Shown: piece by piece, positions 25,109 through 33,439 of the stretch
How the letters are laid out: the number at the start of each line of letters is the position of its first letter
Numbering within the stretch: the first letter of the stretch is position 1
Assembly (NCBI GenBank): GCA_002862745.1
Contig: PKDX01000011.1
Coordinates: 1 to 60,608, forward strand
Origin: Bacteroidota bacterium
GTDB lineage: Bacteria; Bacteroidota; Bacteroidia; Chitinophagales; UBA8649
Length of the DNA stretch: 60,608 nucleotides
Direction: 5' to 3'
Notes under the pieces: model-generated
Databases searched by the model: none
What the model saw: only the letters and a program-made list of their open reading frames with translations
What the model was told of the DNA's origin: nothing
Translations under genes and position numbers: made by a program

Positions 25109-27043
25109 ATGCCAAAAATTTCTGAAACATCCGTTAATGCAGTGCTCGGCGCACTAGACATTATCGACGTATTGTCAGACTATTTAACGCTTAAAAAAAG
25201 TGGGTCAAACTATAAGGCAAACTGCCCCTTTCATGACGAGAAAACACCTTCATTCATGGTTTCTCCGAATAAGGGGATCTACAAATGTTTTGGTTGTGGA
25301 AAATCTGGTAACGCCCTGCGGTTTGTCATGGATCACGAGCAACTCACCTTCATTGAGGCTATAAAACTTCTAGGGAAAAAATATAATGTTGAACTCATTG
25401 AAGAAGCTCAAAGCCCTGAGCAAGTACAATTATTAAGCAAAAAGGAAAAAATGTATGTGGCCCTAGATTGGGCCAAAAACTTGTATATATCCATACTAAA
25501 CCATGAAGTTGATGGCAAGATTGCTCGAGAGTATATCAAGTCAAGGGGTATCAGCCCAAAAGCTCAAGAAACCTTTGGACTGGGCCTTTCCCCTAAGGGG
25601 TGGGATAGTCTACTTCGGGCCTCTCAGGTGCATAAACTTGATGAGGGGGTTTTAAATGATGCCGGTCTAATTGTAAAGCGGGAAGAAAAAACATTTGATT
25701 TCTTTCGGGAGAGACTAATGTTTCCCATCATTGATACGAATGGCCGAGTGCTTGGGTTTGGTGGGCGAGATTTAAAGGGTGACGGAAAGGGGCCCAAGTA
25801 TATCAACACTCCTCAAACCGAGGTCTATGATAAAAGCAACGTCCTTTATGGATTGTTTCAAGCAAAAAGAGCCGTTCGAAATAAGGACCGCCTTATTCTA
25901 ACCGAGGGATATACCGATGTTATCGCCCTTCATCAAGCGGGTATTGAAGAAGCTGTTTCTGCCTCTGGAACGGCCCTTACCGAGGGTCATATCCACAAAA
26001 TAAAACGCTTCACTAAAAATGTAGTCTTGTTGTTCGATGGGGATGGTGCAGGACAGCGAGCGGCAAAAAGGGGTATAGAACTTTGTCTTCGAATGGGTTT
26101 GTTTCCAAAGGTTTGTTTGTTGCCAGAAGATCACGACCCTGATAGTTATATACACAAGTTTGGCGGACAACATCTAACCGACCACATCAGCACAAAGGCC
26201 CAAGATGCCGTCTACTACGAGTTGTCGCTACTAGCGGGCATTGCATCGACCCTAGATCCCCAGCACAAGGCGAGTGAGGTTGAACAACTTCTTGGCCTAG
26301 TTTCTTATGTTACTAGCCCTATTCAACGTGGTATTTATATCAAACAAATTGGGCATGAGCTATCCATAGATGAAGAAATTTTACATGGAGAGCTCCGTCG
26401 GATTAAAGGGGCCACAAAGGCTAGTCTCAATAGGCCTAAATCTGTTTCGGCATTAACCAAACCTTATAGTTCAAGGAAAACCAGACCCCAACAATACCTC
26501 GAAGATCTTTACCTCAACCTTGCCCTTAGAGAGCTTAATCTTATTAGAATACTTGTTGAGCATGGACACCGACCCTATGATGACGAGCGCTCTGTGACCC
26601 ATTTTGTACTAGACTCATTGGCTGATGAGGATTTGCAAACCCCACTTCACCAAAGAATATTTGCTCGGCTGCGAGAGGGAAGTGTTCAATCCGAGAAGCT
26701 TATCCATGATAGCGACATTGAAATCGCCCAACATTGTACATCGATCTACCTGTCGGAGTATAGTGCTGTCCAAAATTATGAATCCCTATCCCTCGAGGGA
26801 TGGCGAAAACGATCAGGCCCCATAGTGGGGATCGACCAAACCTATAAAAGCGATGTTGATCGAGAAATACAGTGGTTTGAGTGGGAATTACACCAACAAT
26901 TAGAGTTTGAGTGGGAAATGCGCTATAAAGATGCTGTACTTAGCGAAGAAGAGACATTAAAAATGCTTGCCCTCAAACAAAAAATTAACGCATTAAAGGT
27001 CAAAACCTCGAACCCTTTAGGGATTTGTGTTCGAAGGATTTAG
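25109..27043 (+). CDS. dnaG: DNA primase
   Basis: A 644-residue primase that makes RNA primers for replication. The N-terminal CHC2 zinc ribbon is intact: C39, H42, C60 and C63 in CPFHDEKTPSF and CFGCGKSGNA. The catalytic TOPRIM core follows, with FDFFRERLMFPI, LGFGGR, LTEGYTDVIAL and VLLFDGDGAGQRAA. The C-terminal third is the helical helicase-binding region, ending with a long Glu/Gln-rich helix. Length is normal. It has its own 180-nt upstream gap with hairpins, so it may be regulated apart from the 7TM-HD gene. The stop overlaps that of the convergent hydrolase gene by 4 nt. Confidence 0.97.
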   Translation: MPKISETSVNAVLGALDIIDVLSDYLTLKKSGSNYKANCPFHDEKTPSFMVSPNKGIYKCFGCGKSGNALRFVMDHEQLTFIEAIKLLGKKYNVELIEEAQSPEQVQLLSKKEKMYVALDWAKNLYISILNHEVDGKIAREYIKSRGISPKAQETFGLGLSPKGWDSLLRASQVHKLDEGVLNDAGLIVKREEKTFDFFRERLMFPIIDTNGRVLGFGGRDLKGDGKGPKYINTPQTEVYDKSNVLYGLFQAKRAVRNKDRLILTEGYTDVIALHQAGIEEAVSASGTALTEGHIHKIKRFTKNVVLLFDGDGAGQRAAKRGIELCLRMGLFPKVCLLPEDHDPDSYIHKFGGQHLTDHISTKAQDAVYYELSLLAGIASTLDPQHKASEVEQLLGLVSYVTSPIQRGIYIKQIGHELSIDEEILHGELRRIKGATKASLNRPKSVSALTKPYSSRKTRPQQYLEDLYLNLALRELNLIRILVEHGHRPYDDERSVTHFVLDSLADEDLQTPLHQRIFARLREGSVQSEKLIHDSDIEIAQHCTSIYLSEYSAVQNYESLSLEGWRKRSGPIVGIDQTYKSDVDREIQWFEWELHQQLEFEWEMRYKDAVLSEEETLKMLALKQKINALKVKTSNPLGICVRRI

Positions 27044-27978
27044 TCCTTTAGGCCCTTTATCCAATTAATTACGTCGTGAGCCACTTCACCGGGCTCATTT
27101 ACCATAATACCATGCCCTCTGTTAGGATAAACCTTGAACTCTTTTATGGGCGAGCCTATAGCATCTACGAGGTGCTGGGTGTAGGCAACAGGAAAAATTT
27201 CATCTGCATCACCCTGAAAAACAAAAACAGGCAAAGTAAGCGCAGCAAGGGGGTTGGGCAATTTAGTGCTTGCCAAGGAGGCCAGCGTGCCTAGTGTTAT
27301 GTGCTCAAGTGCTAAGGGGTCTTCCTGCATAAAACTGCGCGCATTCCCGAAGTGCTTCACCCTCACCTTATACAGTGCCAAATAGGCGTGGATTGGGATT
27401 CTTATTTTGGGAAGAAGGCGAGCAAAGAGCTTCAGCATCGGTTTACCAAGTCTTCCCAACCACGGAAAGCGGCTTAACTGATTAGCTTCTTTAGCTGTTA
27501 AATTAGCAATGTTTTGACAAATAACACTGTCAACCGATACACCCTTTGTTGCTAAGTAAAGGGCTGTTATCCCACCCTGACTACTTCCTATTAGGTGCAC
27601 AGGTCCAGAAAAATTTTGTTTAGCATATTGTATTGCGTGCTCTGTATCTTCCATTATAGACTGGATGGTATAGTGACCCCGTAACCCTTTGCTTTGGCCA
27701 TGGCCGCGAGGATCAAGACCAACAACATTCATTCCCGCTATATATAAGGCATGTAGGAATTCAGCATAACACATGGCATACGTAGCTGTGCCTGGTATAA
27801 AAACAGCGGTTGGGGCATCCTCATTTTTTCTCAAAACGCGTAAATGAACCGATACCCCTCCAACCTGTATGGTCTCTTCAATAAAATCGCCAAGGATATT
27901 GGGCATGCCATTTTCCTCTAACAAATGCGTAAAATAATCGTTTGGTGTATTGAATTGGTGTCCTTTATAATCGAGCAT
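27040..27978 (-). CDS. alpha/beta hydrolase
   Basis: A 312-residue hydrolase of the alpha/beta fold, resembling monoglyceride lipase or lysophospholipase. The nucleophile elbow is IGSSQGG (Ser near residue 129), the strand before it carries GLDPRGHGQSKG, the acid is likely in FQGDADEIFP, and the catalytic His is in PNRGHGIMV near the end. It has no signal peptide. It is the last gene of the holB-to-hydrolase run, 17 nt after the YhhN-like gene; that protein belongs to the lysoplasmalogenase family, so a lipid-breakdown role for the pair is a reasonable guess. The true substrate is unknown. Confidence 0.87.
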   Translation of the reverse strand: MLDYKGHQFNTPNDYFTHLLEENGMPNILGDFIEETIQVGGVSVHLRVLRKNEDAPTAVFIPGTATYAMCYAEFLHALYIAGMNVVGLDPRGHGQSKGLRGHYTIQSIMEDTEHAIQYAKQNFSGPVHLIGSSQGGITALYLATKGVSVDSVICQNIANLTAKEANQLSRFPWLGRLGKPMLKLFARLLPKIRIPIHAYLALYKVRVKHFGNARSFMQEDPLALEHITLGTLASLASTKLPNPLAALTLPVFVFQGDADEIFPVAYTQHLVDAIGSPIKEFKVYPNRGHGIMVNEPGEVAHDVINWIKGLKD

Positions 27979-27995
27979 AGACTAATATAATTGAA

Positions 27996-28691
27996 TTAGC
28001 CGACCCTATCATGGTAAGACACCATGCCACGGATGATCAAAAATTGAGCTACAATGTAGGTGGCCATAATAATTCCAGATGTCATGGACGCTGACAAAAA
28101 GGCAAGGGCGTTTGAAAAGGCTCTCAAGGCAATGAACAAATCAGAAAACATAAAAAGCAAGGCACCACTAAAAATCAATATTGAATAACGCTCACTTCCA
28201 CTACCCTGGTGGGCTGCAGCAAGCACCATTAACGCGAGAACCAACGAATAAAGGGGTACGGCAAAGCGCACCAAGCCGCTGTAAGCCTCATTGCCCTCTC
28301 GCTCAAAATAAAACACCAATAAAATGGTTAAGGCCATTACGGCGACAAGGGTCACAATCCTTCTAAGGCGGTTAGCCAAACTGTACTCAAGCCCAGGCCT
28401 CATAGCCCATATATACAATACATGGGCGGTCAAAAAGGCGCAAAGACCCAGTATGAAATAGTAGGGGCTATATGATTGAAACAACAGAGATACATCCCCA
28501 ATCCAGGAAAAGAAAAGTGCTGCTAACAACACCATTTTAAATGGATGCTTTGGGGTGCTTTCTTGCCAAAAAGCAAGGGCCAAAAGGGGCATTAATGTGG
28601 GTTTTACTGCAAAAACCCCAGAGGGCAATCCTAGAAACTCCAACACAACCTCTAGAAGACCTATCAATAGGTAGAGCTTATAAAATATCAC
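27996..28691 (-). CDS. YhhN/TMEM86-family membrane protein (lysoplasmalogenase-like)
   Basis: A 231-residue integral membrane protein with about eight hydrophobic helices. The family signature FAVKPTLMPLLALAF lies near residues 27-41, and GDVSLLFQ with ILGLCAFLTAHVLYIWAM follows. YhhN/TMEM86 proteins hydrolyse the vinyl-ether bond of lysoplasmalogens in animals; bacterial members are less well known. Plasmalogens are not established in Flavobacteriales, so the substrate here is open. The start overlaps the stop of the upstream lipoprotein gene as ATGA, and an alpha/beta hydrolase follows. Confidence 0.87.
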   Translation of the reverse strand: MIFYKLYLLIGLLEVVLEFLGLPSGVFAVKPTLMPLLALAFWQESTPKHPFKMVLLAALFFSWIGDVSLLFQSYSPYYFILGLCAFLTAHVLYIWAMRPGLEYSLANRLRRIVTLVAVMALTILLVFYFEREGNEAYSGLVRFAVPLYSLVLALMVLAAAHQGSGSERYSILIFSGALLFMFSDLFIALRAFSNALAFLSASMTSGIIMATYIVAQFLIIRGMVSYHDRVG

Positions 28692-29272
28692 GGGTTTGTG
28701 TACTTAATCGAAGAGATTACCTTGCGCAACTTGTCTCCATGCTCCAACCTCCTTTTCTCCCCGCGTGTCCAGGCGGTAGCCTCAACAAAAGACGCACCAG
28801 CATCTAGTGTTCGGTGAAAATAAAAGATGGGATTATCCTCTCCCATGTAGCCAAAGAGCTCAGCAGTCAACACAATATATCCGTTATCTAGCGTGTCAAT
28901 TTGCTTATCTAAAACCTTCATGGATGTTGCCGCGCCGTCATTCATTAATCGATTAAGACAACGTGTTGAAAAGGACGTAAAGGGGTCTAGGGAGTCCGAA
29001 CCAAAGCTTTGTTTTTCATGCTCTATGATTACAAAATATAAGTTTCGATAGCGGTTGCAGTGTTCTGCAAGCAGACGCTGGCCGCTCTCAGCTTGTAACA
29101 AGGCTTCCGTGCAAGTCGGTATATCATCAGGAATTTGATAATTTATATTTCCTTCTCCATCCTTCAAAGTCATGGCATATTCCTCCCACTTGCCTGTATA
29201 CTGATCACAAGAAGAAAAGAAAAAAACTAGAATCATCAGGGTTACAGGAAATGTGCAAAGCTTCTTATTCAT
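28688..29272 (-). CDS. lipoprotein of unknown function downstream of gldH
   Basis: A 194-residue protein with a lipoprotein signal: a hydrophobic stretch ends in FFFSSCDQ, the Cys near residue 22 being the likely lipidation site. The mature part has mixed secondary structure (YFVIIEHEKQSF, GYIVLTAELFGYMGEDNP, FYFHRTLDAG), with no catalytic motif I can name. It lies 5 nt after gldH and is translationally coupled to the YhhN gene. Position suggests an envelope role, perhaps near the gliding/T9SS machinery, but this is only context. Confidence 0.72.
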   Translation of the reverse strand: MNKKLCTFPVTLMILVFFFSSCDQYTGKWEEYAMTLKDGEGNINYQIPDDIPTCTEALLQAESGQRLLAEHCNRYRNLYFVIIEHEKQSFGSDSLDPFTSFSTRCLNRLMNDGAATSMKVLDKQIDTLDNGYIVLTAELFGYMGEDNPIFYFHRTLDAGASFVEATAWTRGEKRRLEHGDKLRKVISSIKYTNP

Positions 29273-29277
29273 GATAT

Positions 29278-29754
29278 TTATTTGCTGGTAAAAAGTCCCA
29301 AAGAAAGCACCCCTTTTAGCGATGCATCACGTGACCATTGTTGTACGACAAGAGTGTCTTCGTCATGCAATGTAGGGTTTAATGATTCCAACTTCATGGT
29401 TATTTCGCATACACCCGCAGTACAGCTTCCAAGCCACTGTCCTTTCGAGTCCTGCAATGGCATTCTTAGGGTATCTTTTGCACCATCTCCTGAAAACAAT
29501 AATATTAGGTTCTGATAGGCATATTGTCCGTCAATGATTCGAACAGATATATCTAAATCATTGGTCTGTATAGCCTCGTCTTGGCCCTTTGTGCTCAATA
29601 CAAAAACAACGCTGTCATCCCAAGACCAACCTTGACTTGGCACATCATAAAACTGATAATATCCGTTATTGGGATCACAAGAGGCAAAGAAAAAAAGGCA
29701 GATTGTAATCACAGAGGCTCCAGCAATCTTTTGTAACAGAATAGAACTATTCAT
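29278..29754 (-). CDS. gldH: gliding motility lipoprotein GldH
   Basis: A 158-residue lipoprotein (lipobox LFFFASC, Cys near residue 26). GldH features are present: an opening YYQFYDVPSQGWSWDDSVVF, a central LDISVRIIDGQYAYQNL strand pair, DSKGQWLGSC, and a final SRDASLKGVLSLGLF. GldH is needed for gliding and for the type IX secretion-related gliding machinery in Flavobacterium. Its place next to ricT and holB is the usual gene order in Flavobacteriales and supports the call. With the T9SS cargo gene at 787, it shows that this organism has the gliding/T9SS gene set, though actual motility is not proven. Confidence 0.87.
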   Translation of the reverse strand: MNSSILLQKIAGASVITICLFFFASCDPNNGYYQFYDVPSQGWSWDDSVVFVLSTKGQDEAIQTNDLDISVRIIDGQYAYQNLILLFSGDGAKDTLRMPLQDSKGQWLGSCTAGVCEITMKLESLNPTLHDEDTLVVQQWSRDASLKGVLSLGLFTSK

Positions 29755-29785
29755 ACCTTAAAAATAGAGGTTAATTGCGTTCCCA

Positions 29786-30952
29786 TCAACGACGCTTATT
29801 TTTTCGTCTAGGTGGACGACCCTTCCTGTTGGAGCGACCCTGACCCCTCTTTCGGTTTTGGACGAAACGATCTAAATCAACACCTTCGACAGCCATGTCC
29901 ATGGAGTGGGCCTGTGGGTCTTGCTTTTTTTCCTTAGGTAGACGTTGCTTAGCTTTGGACAAAACACTTTCGACATCCTTGCCATCCTGAACCCGCTGAC
30001 GCAAATCATTGTATTCTTTAGGACTAACCACAACAAGCTCACCATTAGGCGATCGGTAACTAATGGATTTGGTAAGGTAATCCACGCTAACTACCTCATA
30101 AGTTCCCTTAGGTGATTTTATGTCTTTGACCCGCTTGGGCATAAACGCCTTCGCCTCAATATAGGTTTGGAGCTCAAAGTTTAGACAGCATTTCAGGCGG
30201 CCACATTGCCCTGCCAGCTTTTCGTTGTTTATGGCCAATTGTTGGTAGCGTGCTGCCGAAGTAGACACAGAATCAAATTTGGTCATCCAGCTCGAACAGC
30301 ACAATTCTCTTCCACAAGGACCAAGGCCACCTTTTACTCCTGCCTCTTGGCGATCACTAATTTGTCGCATTTCAACACGAGCAGAAAGAGAAACACTCGC
30401 CTGCCTAACCCATTCCCTAAAATCTATGCGCTTGTCCGACGTGTAATACACCGTTGCCTGTTGGCCATCACCACGATAAATTACATCACTCACCTTTATG
30501 GGAAGCTGCATCTCGCGAGCAATATCGCGGACCTTCTTTTGATACATTAAGCGTTTATCTAGCTGATCTTGGTGTGCTTTAATTTCCTTTTCGTTTGCTT
30601 TATCGAGCAAAACATCGAATGAGTCTTCCTGGTTTGTTTTTCCTTTTCCCCGATCATTTAACTCTCGAATTTTGCGAAGATGGCCAAGTTTTGCCAATTC
30701 GCCTGAGGCGGTTATCTGACCCAAGTCATACCCCCGATGGGCCCTGATTTTAACCCAATCACCCCTGAATAACTCAAGGCTTTTATTGTTTTCTGCATAT
30801 CGTTTGTGAAACTGACCCTCGACCTGTATTTCGACCAAGAGGTGTTCTCCGTTATCATAGGCCGGCAAATTTGCCAACCAGTCAAAGGTATTGTGCTTGG
30901 TGCACCCACTGCTACCATTACTACTACACCCCCCCGAAGTCGAACATGACAT
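29786..30952 (-). CDS. ricT: RicT/PSP1-domain regulatory iron-sulfur protein
   Basis: A 388-residue protein with the PSP1 C-terminal domain of YaaT/RicT. The two cysteine clusters GPCGRELCCSSW and AGQCGRLKCCLNFE match those that bind an Fe-S cluster in the Bacillus RicAFT complex, which affects RNase Y-dependent RNA processing. Two additions are typical of Bacteroidota: an N-terminal Cys-rich tag (CSTSGGCSSNGSSGC) and a very basic tail (GRSNRKGRPPRRKNKRR), which could bind RNA. RicA and RicF are not in the window. It lies between holB (30 nt gap) and gldH (31 nt gap). Confidence 0.9.
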   Translation of the reverse strand: MSCSTSGGCSSNGSSGCTKHNTFDWLANLPAYDNGEHLLVEIQVEGQFHKRYAENNKSLELFRGDWVKIRAHRGYDLGQITASGELAKLGHLRKIRELNDRGKGKTNQEDSFDVLLDKANEKEIKAHQDQLDKRLMYQKKVRDIAREMQLPIKVSDVIYRGDGQQATVYYTSDKRIDFREWVRQASVSLSARVEMRQISDRQEAGVKGGLGPCGRELCCSSWMTKFDSVSTSAARYQQLAINNEKLAGQCGRLKCCLNFELQTYIEAKAFMPKRVKDIKSPKGTYEVVSVDYLTKSISYRSPNGELVVVSPKEYNDLRQRVQDGKDVESVLSKAKQRLPKEKKQDPQAHSMDMAVEGVDLDRFVQNRKRGQGRSNRKGRPPRRKNKRR

Positions 30953-30982
30953 AATACCTCCGTTTGTATACTAAACTAAGGG

Positions 30983-32071
30983 TTAAAGTTTGATTTTTTG
31001 ATGGAGATTTAACCATAAGCCCATGATTCGTGTGGAGATCCGAACACTCTGTCCTAACTCTAGAGCAATTAAGGATAAGATAGAGGCTAACTCTCCGCGC
31101 ATCATCTTGTCTGTTTTATGATAATCCTCTGCAAGATGTGCTGCGTAGCGCAACGTTTTATGTTGCAGGGTCGCCGCGGCAGAACTCAACTTTTTTGCCG
31201 ACAATTCTAAACGCTTTATCGAGGTTGAACTAGGGGGCTGCGCCAATACATCCAGGAGCTCTTTAGCCAATTGCTCTGCTTCTTCGTGCTGGCCATGGTC
31301 TTCTTCCTGCTCAAAAACTTTTCCAGGAATATGCTGGGCCATTTTCCATTGATTTTCGGTAGGCCGTGGTGAACCATTAAATAAGCTATCGTCAAGGTGG
31401 GTAAGCTCCGAGTAGGCAACCGGTTTAAGTTGATAGAGTTGGCAACGGCTTAAGATGGTTGTTAAAAGCTGTTTGTGGTTTGGGGCAATTAAAACAAATA
31501 ATGTCTGGGGTGGGGGCTCCTCTAATAGCTTAAGAAGCTTATTGGACTCTTTGGCAAGTCGCTCAGCGTGCCAAATAATTTGTGCTTTCCACCCGCCTGC
31601 GAAACTGCTTAAAGTTAGGTTGGATAAAATTTGTTTAACATCCTCGGACGTTATATTGCCCGCGACATTTTTCTTTCCTTCTGTATTGAAGTGGTTTAAA
31701 AAGGTGTCTACTGATAAATAGGGATTCGCTTTGAGCATTGTATTTAGGACACCCCGTGCCTTTTGTCCTTGTTTTTTTCTTGCGGCAGTTAACATGGGAA
31801 AGGCAACATGAAGGTCGGGGTGTGATAGATCGCTCATTTTCTTGCAAGATGGACAGTGTCCACAGCCCTGCAAAAGAGAGGACGCCTTTGTGCCTGACTC
31901 CATGTCATTACGTGGTGTTTGACAAAGTAATGCTTCAACTAGGTTTAAGGCCATGGATAGCCCACCATAACCATCATCACCTGACAAAACCATCGCGTGG
32001 GGGATTTGACCACTTGCCAACATATTGTTCCATGTTGATTGGATTTTATTTTGCCCAATAACGGTATACAT
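30983..32071 (-). CDS. holB: DNA polymerase III subunit delta'
   Basis: A 362-residue clamp-loader subunit of the AAA+ fold. The N-terminus reads VIGQNKIQSTWNNML and IPHAMVLSGDDGYGGLSMA, where the P-loop is degenerate (no GKS/T), as in other delta' subunits that do not hydrolyse ATP. The zinc motif is CGHCPSCKKMSDLSHPDLH. Sensor regions KLLKLLEEPPPQTLFVLI and ILSRCQLYQL match the SRC motif of clamp loaders. It is first in the run with ricT and gldH. The 66-102 nt gap to divergent queD has only weak promoter matches. Confidence 0.92.
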   Translation of the reverse strand: MYTVIGQNKIQSTWNNMLASGQIPHAMVLSGDDGYGGLSMALNLVEALLCQTPRNDMESGTKASSLLQGCGHCPSCKKMSDLSHPDLHVAFPMLTAARKKQGQKARGVLNTMLKANPYLSVDTFLNHFNTEGKKNVAGNITSEDVKQILSNLTLSSFAGGWKAQIIWHAERLAKESNKLLKLLEEPPPQTLFVLIAPNHKQLLTTILSRCQLYQLKPVAYSELTHLDDSLFNGSPRPTENQWKMAQHIPGKVFEQEEDHGQHEEAEQLAKELLDVLAQPPSSTSIKRLELSAKKLSSAAATLQHKTLRYAAHLAEDYHKTDKMMRGELASILSLIALELGQSVRISTRIMGLWLNLHQKIKL

Positions 32072-32173
32072 TATAGAAGAAGACTTTCCTTAAAACTAAA
32101 CATTATGCCACCTTTTTGGTTATGGTTACATTAATGGATGTTTAAAACTTCATGGCCTATGATTGATTCTTCT

Positions 32174-32584
32174 ATGCTCACTGCAGTTGTTCGAAAAGCC
32201 CACTTTAATGCGGCTCACAGGCTGTACAACCCCAACTGGTCCGACGAAAAAAACGAAGCCGTTTTTGGCCTTTGCACCAACCCAAACTGGCACGGACACA
32301 ACTATGACCTAGAAGTTCGCGTGGTTGGAAGAGTAGACCCGGAAACCGGCTACCTAATCGACCTCAAACTCCTTAATGATTGTATCAAAACACATGTCAC
32401 CGAAAGGCTTGACCATCGCAACCTAAATGTAGAGGTGGAGGAGTTCGCGGACTTAATCCCTACGGTTGAAAACATATCCATGGTGATTTACAATAGGCTT
32501 CGCCCACACATCGACAGCTCGTTAAATCTCTACATTACCCTTTGGGAAACACCCCGAAACCGCGCTGAATATCCAGCACGCTAG
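32174..32584 (+). CDS. queD: 6-carboxytetrahydropterin synthase / 6-pyruvoyltetrahydropterin synthase family
   Basis: A zinc enzyme of about 136 residues in the PTPS/QueD family. Zinc-binding histidines are seen in KAHFNAAHRL and NWHGHNYDLEV, and the catalytic Cys is in GLCTNPN. LDHRNLN and the final TLWETPRNRAEY complete the signature. QueD makes 6-carboxytetrahydropterin for queuosine; PTPS makes tetrahydrobiopterin precursor. Both are close in sequence, so the product is not certain. I choose the ATG at 32174 (MLTAVVRKAHF) because family members start there; in-frame ATGs at 32138 and 32159 would add up to 12 unconserved residues. A pterin carbinolamine dehydratase gene sits at 47951. Confidence 0.88.
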   Translation: MLTAVVRKAHFNAAHRLYNPNWSDEKNEAVFGLCTNPNWHGHNYDLEVRVVGRVDPETGYLIDLKLLNDCIKTHVTERLDHRNLNVEVEEFADLIPTVENISMVIYNRLRPHIDSSLNLYITLWETPRNRAEYPAR

Positions 32585-32592
32585 GTGCATTA

Positions 32593-33438
32593 CTAAGCTA
32601 TCTTGTGTATGTTTTGCAAAACCGAGGGGACTCCCAGCTCCTCAACCTCTGATTTATTCGAAACAAGGTCAAGTCGACTCGGCCGTTTGTAGCCAAACGT
32701 TTGTTCTTTTAGAAATGCTGGAAGCAGCTGTATTGAGTGTTCGTTTATCGAACTTGTAATCTCCTTTGCCATTTCCATACGAGACATCAACTTGGGCCCT
32801 GAAATATGATATATGCCAGGCTTCCAATCCAATGCCGCCCAAAGCGCTCTAGCTACATCAATTGCATGGATAGGCCTTCGAAACTCATCAACAAACATGT
32901 TGAGCACCCCATTCTGCCTGCCTTGGTTTAGCATGGTCTCCAATGAACCCTTTCCTTTCTTGTGTAAGCCAAGGACAAGGGGCAACCTTAATACCAGCCC
33001 CCTGGCGTAACCCAAAACAATTTGTTCGGCCTCAAGTTTTTGTTGGCCATATTTGTGACACGGGCTTGGGGCCGTTGACTCACAAAGCAATCCTTCTTCT
33101 CCGGAAAAAACTTGATCAGTGGACGAAAATATTATGGGAAGATTTCTCTGCTTCGCAGCCAATACAAGATCTTTGGTAGCCCCCACATTAAGTCGGTGAG
33201 CCTCTGCAGATCGCTCACATACCGAAACATTGCCTTCAGCGGCCAGGTGAATAATTCCATCTATTTGCTGTTTCTCTATGAGATCAAGAAGGTCCTTTTC
33301 GTTAAGTGATAAAAGGTCGGCTGTGACCCCCTTTCCTGTCTGCGTCCTACTTAATGGGATAGGGTAATAGGGTTCAGGACAACCCCTCATAGCATAGCTT
33401 CCAATAAATCCCGAAGCTCCCGTAACAAGAACACGCAT
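32593..33438 (-). CDS. SDR-family NAD(P)-dependent oxidoreductase, RmlD-like
   Basis: A 281-residue extended short-chain dehydrogenase/reductase. The Rossmann motif VTGASGFIGSYAM is at the N-terminus, followed by GIIHLAAEGNVSVCERS, a Ser/Thr region FSSTDQVFSGEEG and the catalytic YGQQK. The fold and motifs are closest to dTDP-4-dehydrorhamnose reductase (RmlD), which reduces the 4-keto sugar in dTDP-rhamnose synthesis. Other Rml genes are not nearby, so the substrate is uncertain and it may act on another nucleotide sugar. It follows lpdA by a single base and converges on queD. Confidence 0.88.
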   Translation of the reverse strand: MRVLVTGASGFIGSYAMRGCPEPYYPIPLSRTQTGKGVTADLLSLNEKDLLDLIEKQQIDGIIHLAAEGNVSVCERSAEAHRLNVGATKDLVLAAKQRNLPIIFSSTDQVFSGEEGLLCESTAPSPCHKYGQQKLEAEQIVLGYARGLVLRLPLVLGLHKKGKGSLETMLNQGRQNGVLNMFVDEFRRPIHAIDVARALWAALDWKPGIYHISGPKLMSRMEMAKEITSSINEHSIQLLPAFLKEQTFGYKRPSRLDLVSNKSEVEELGVPSVLQNIHKIA

Positions 33439-33439
33439 A

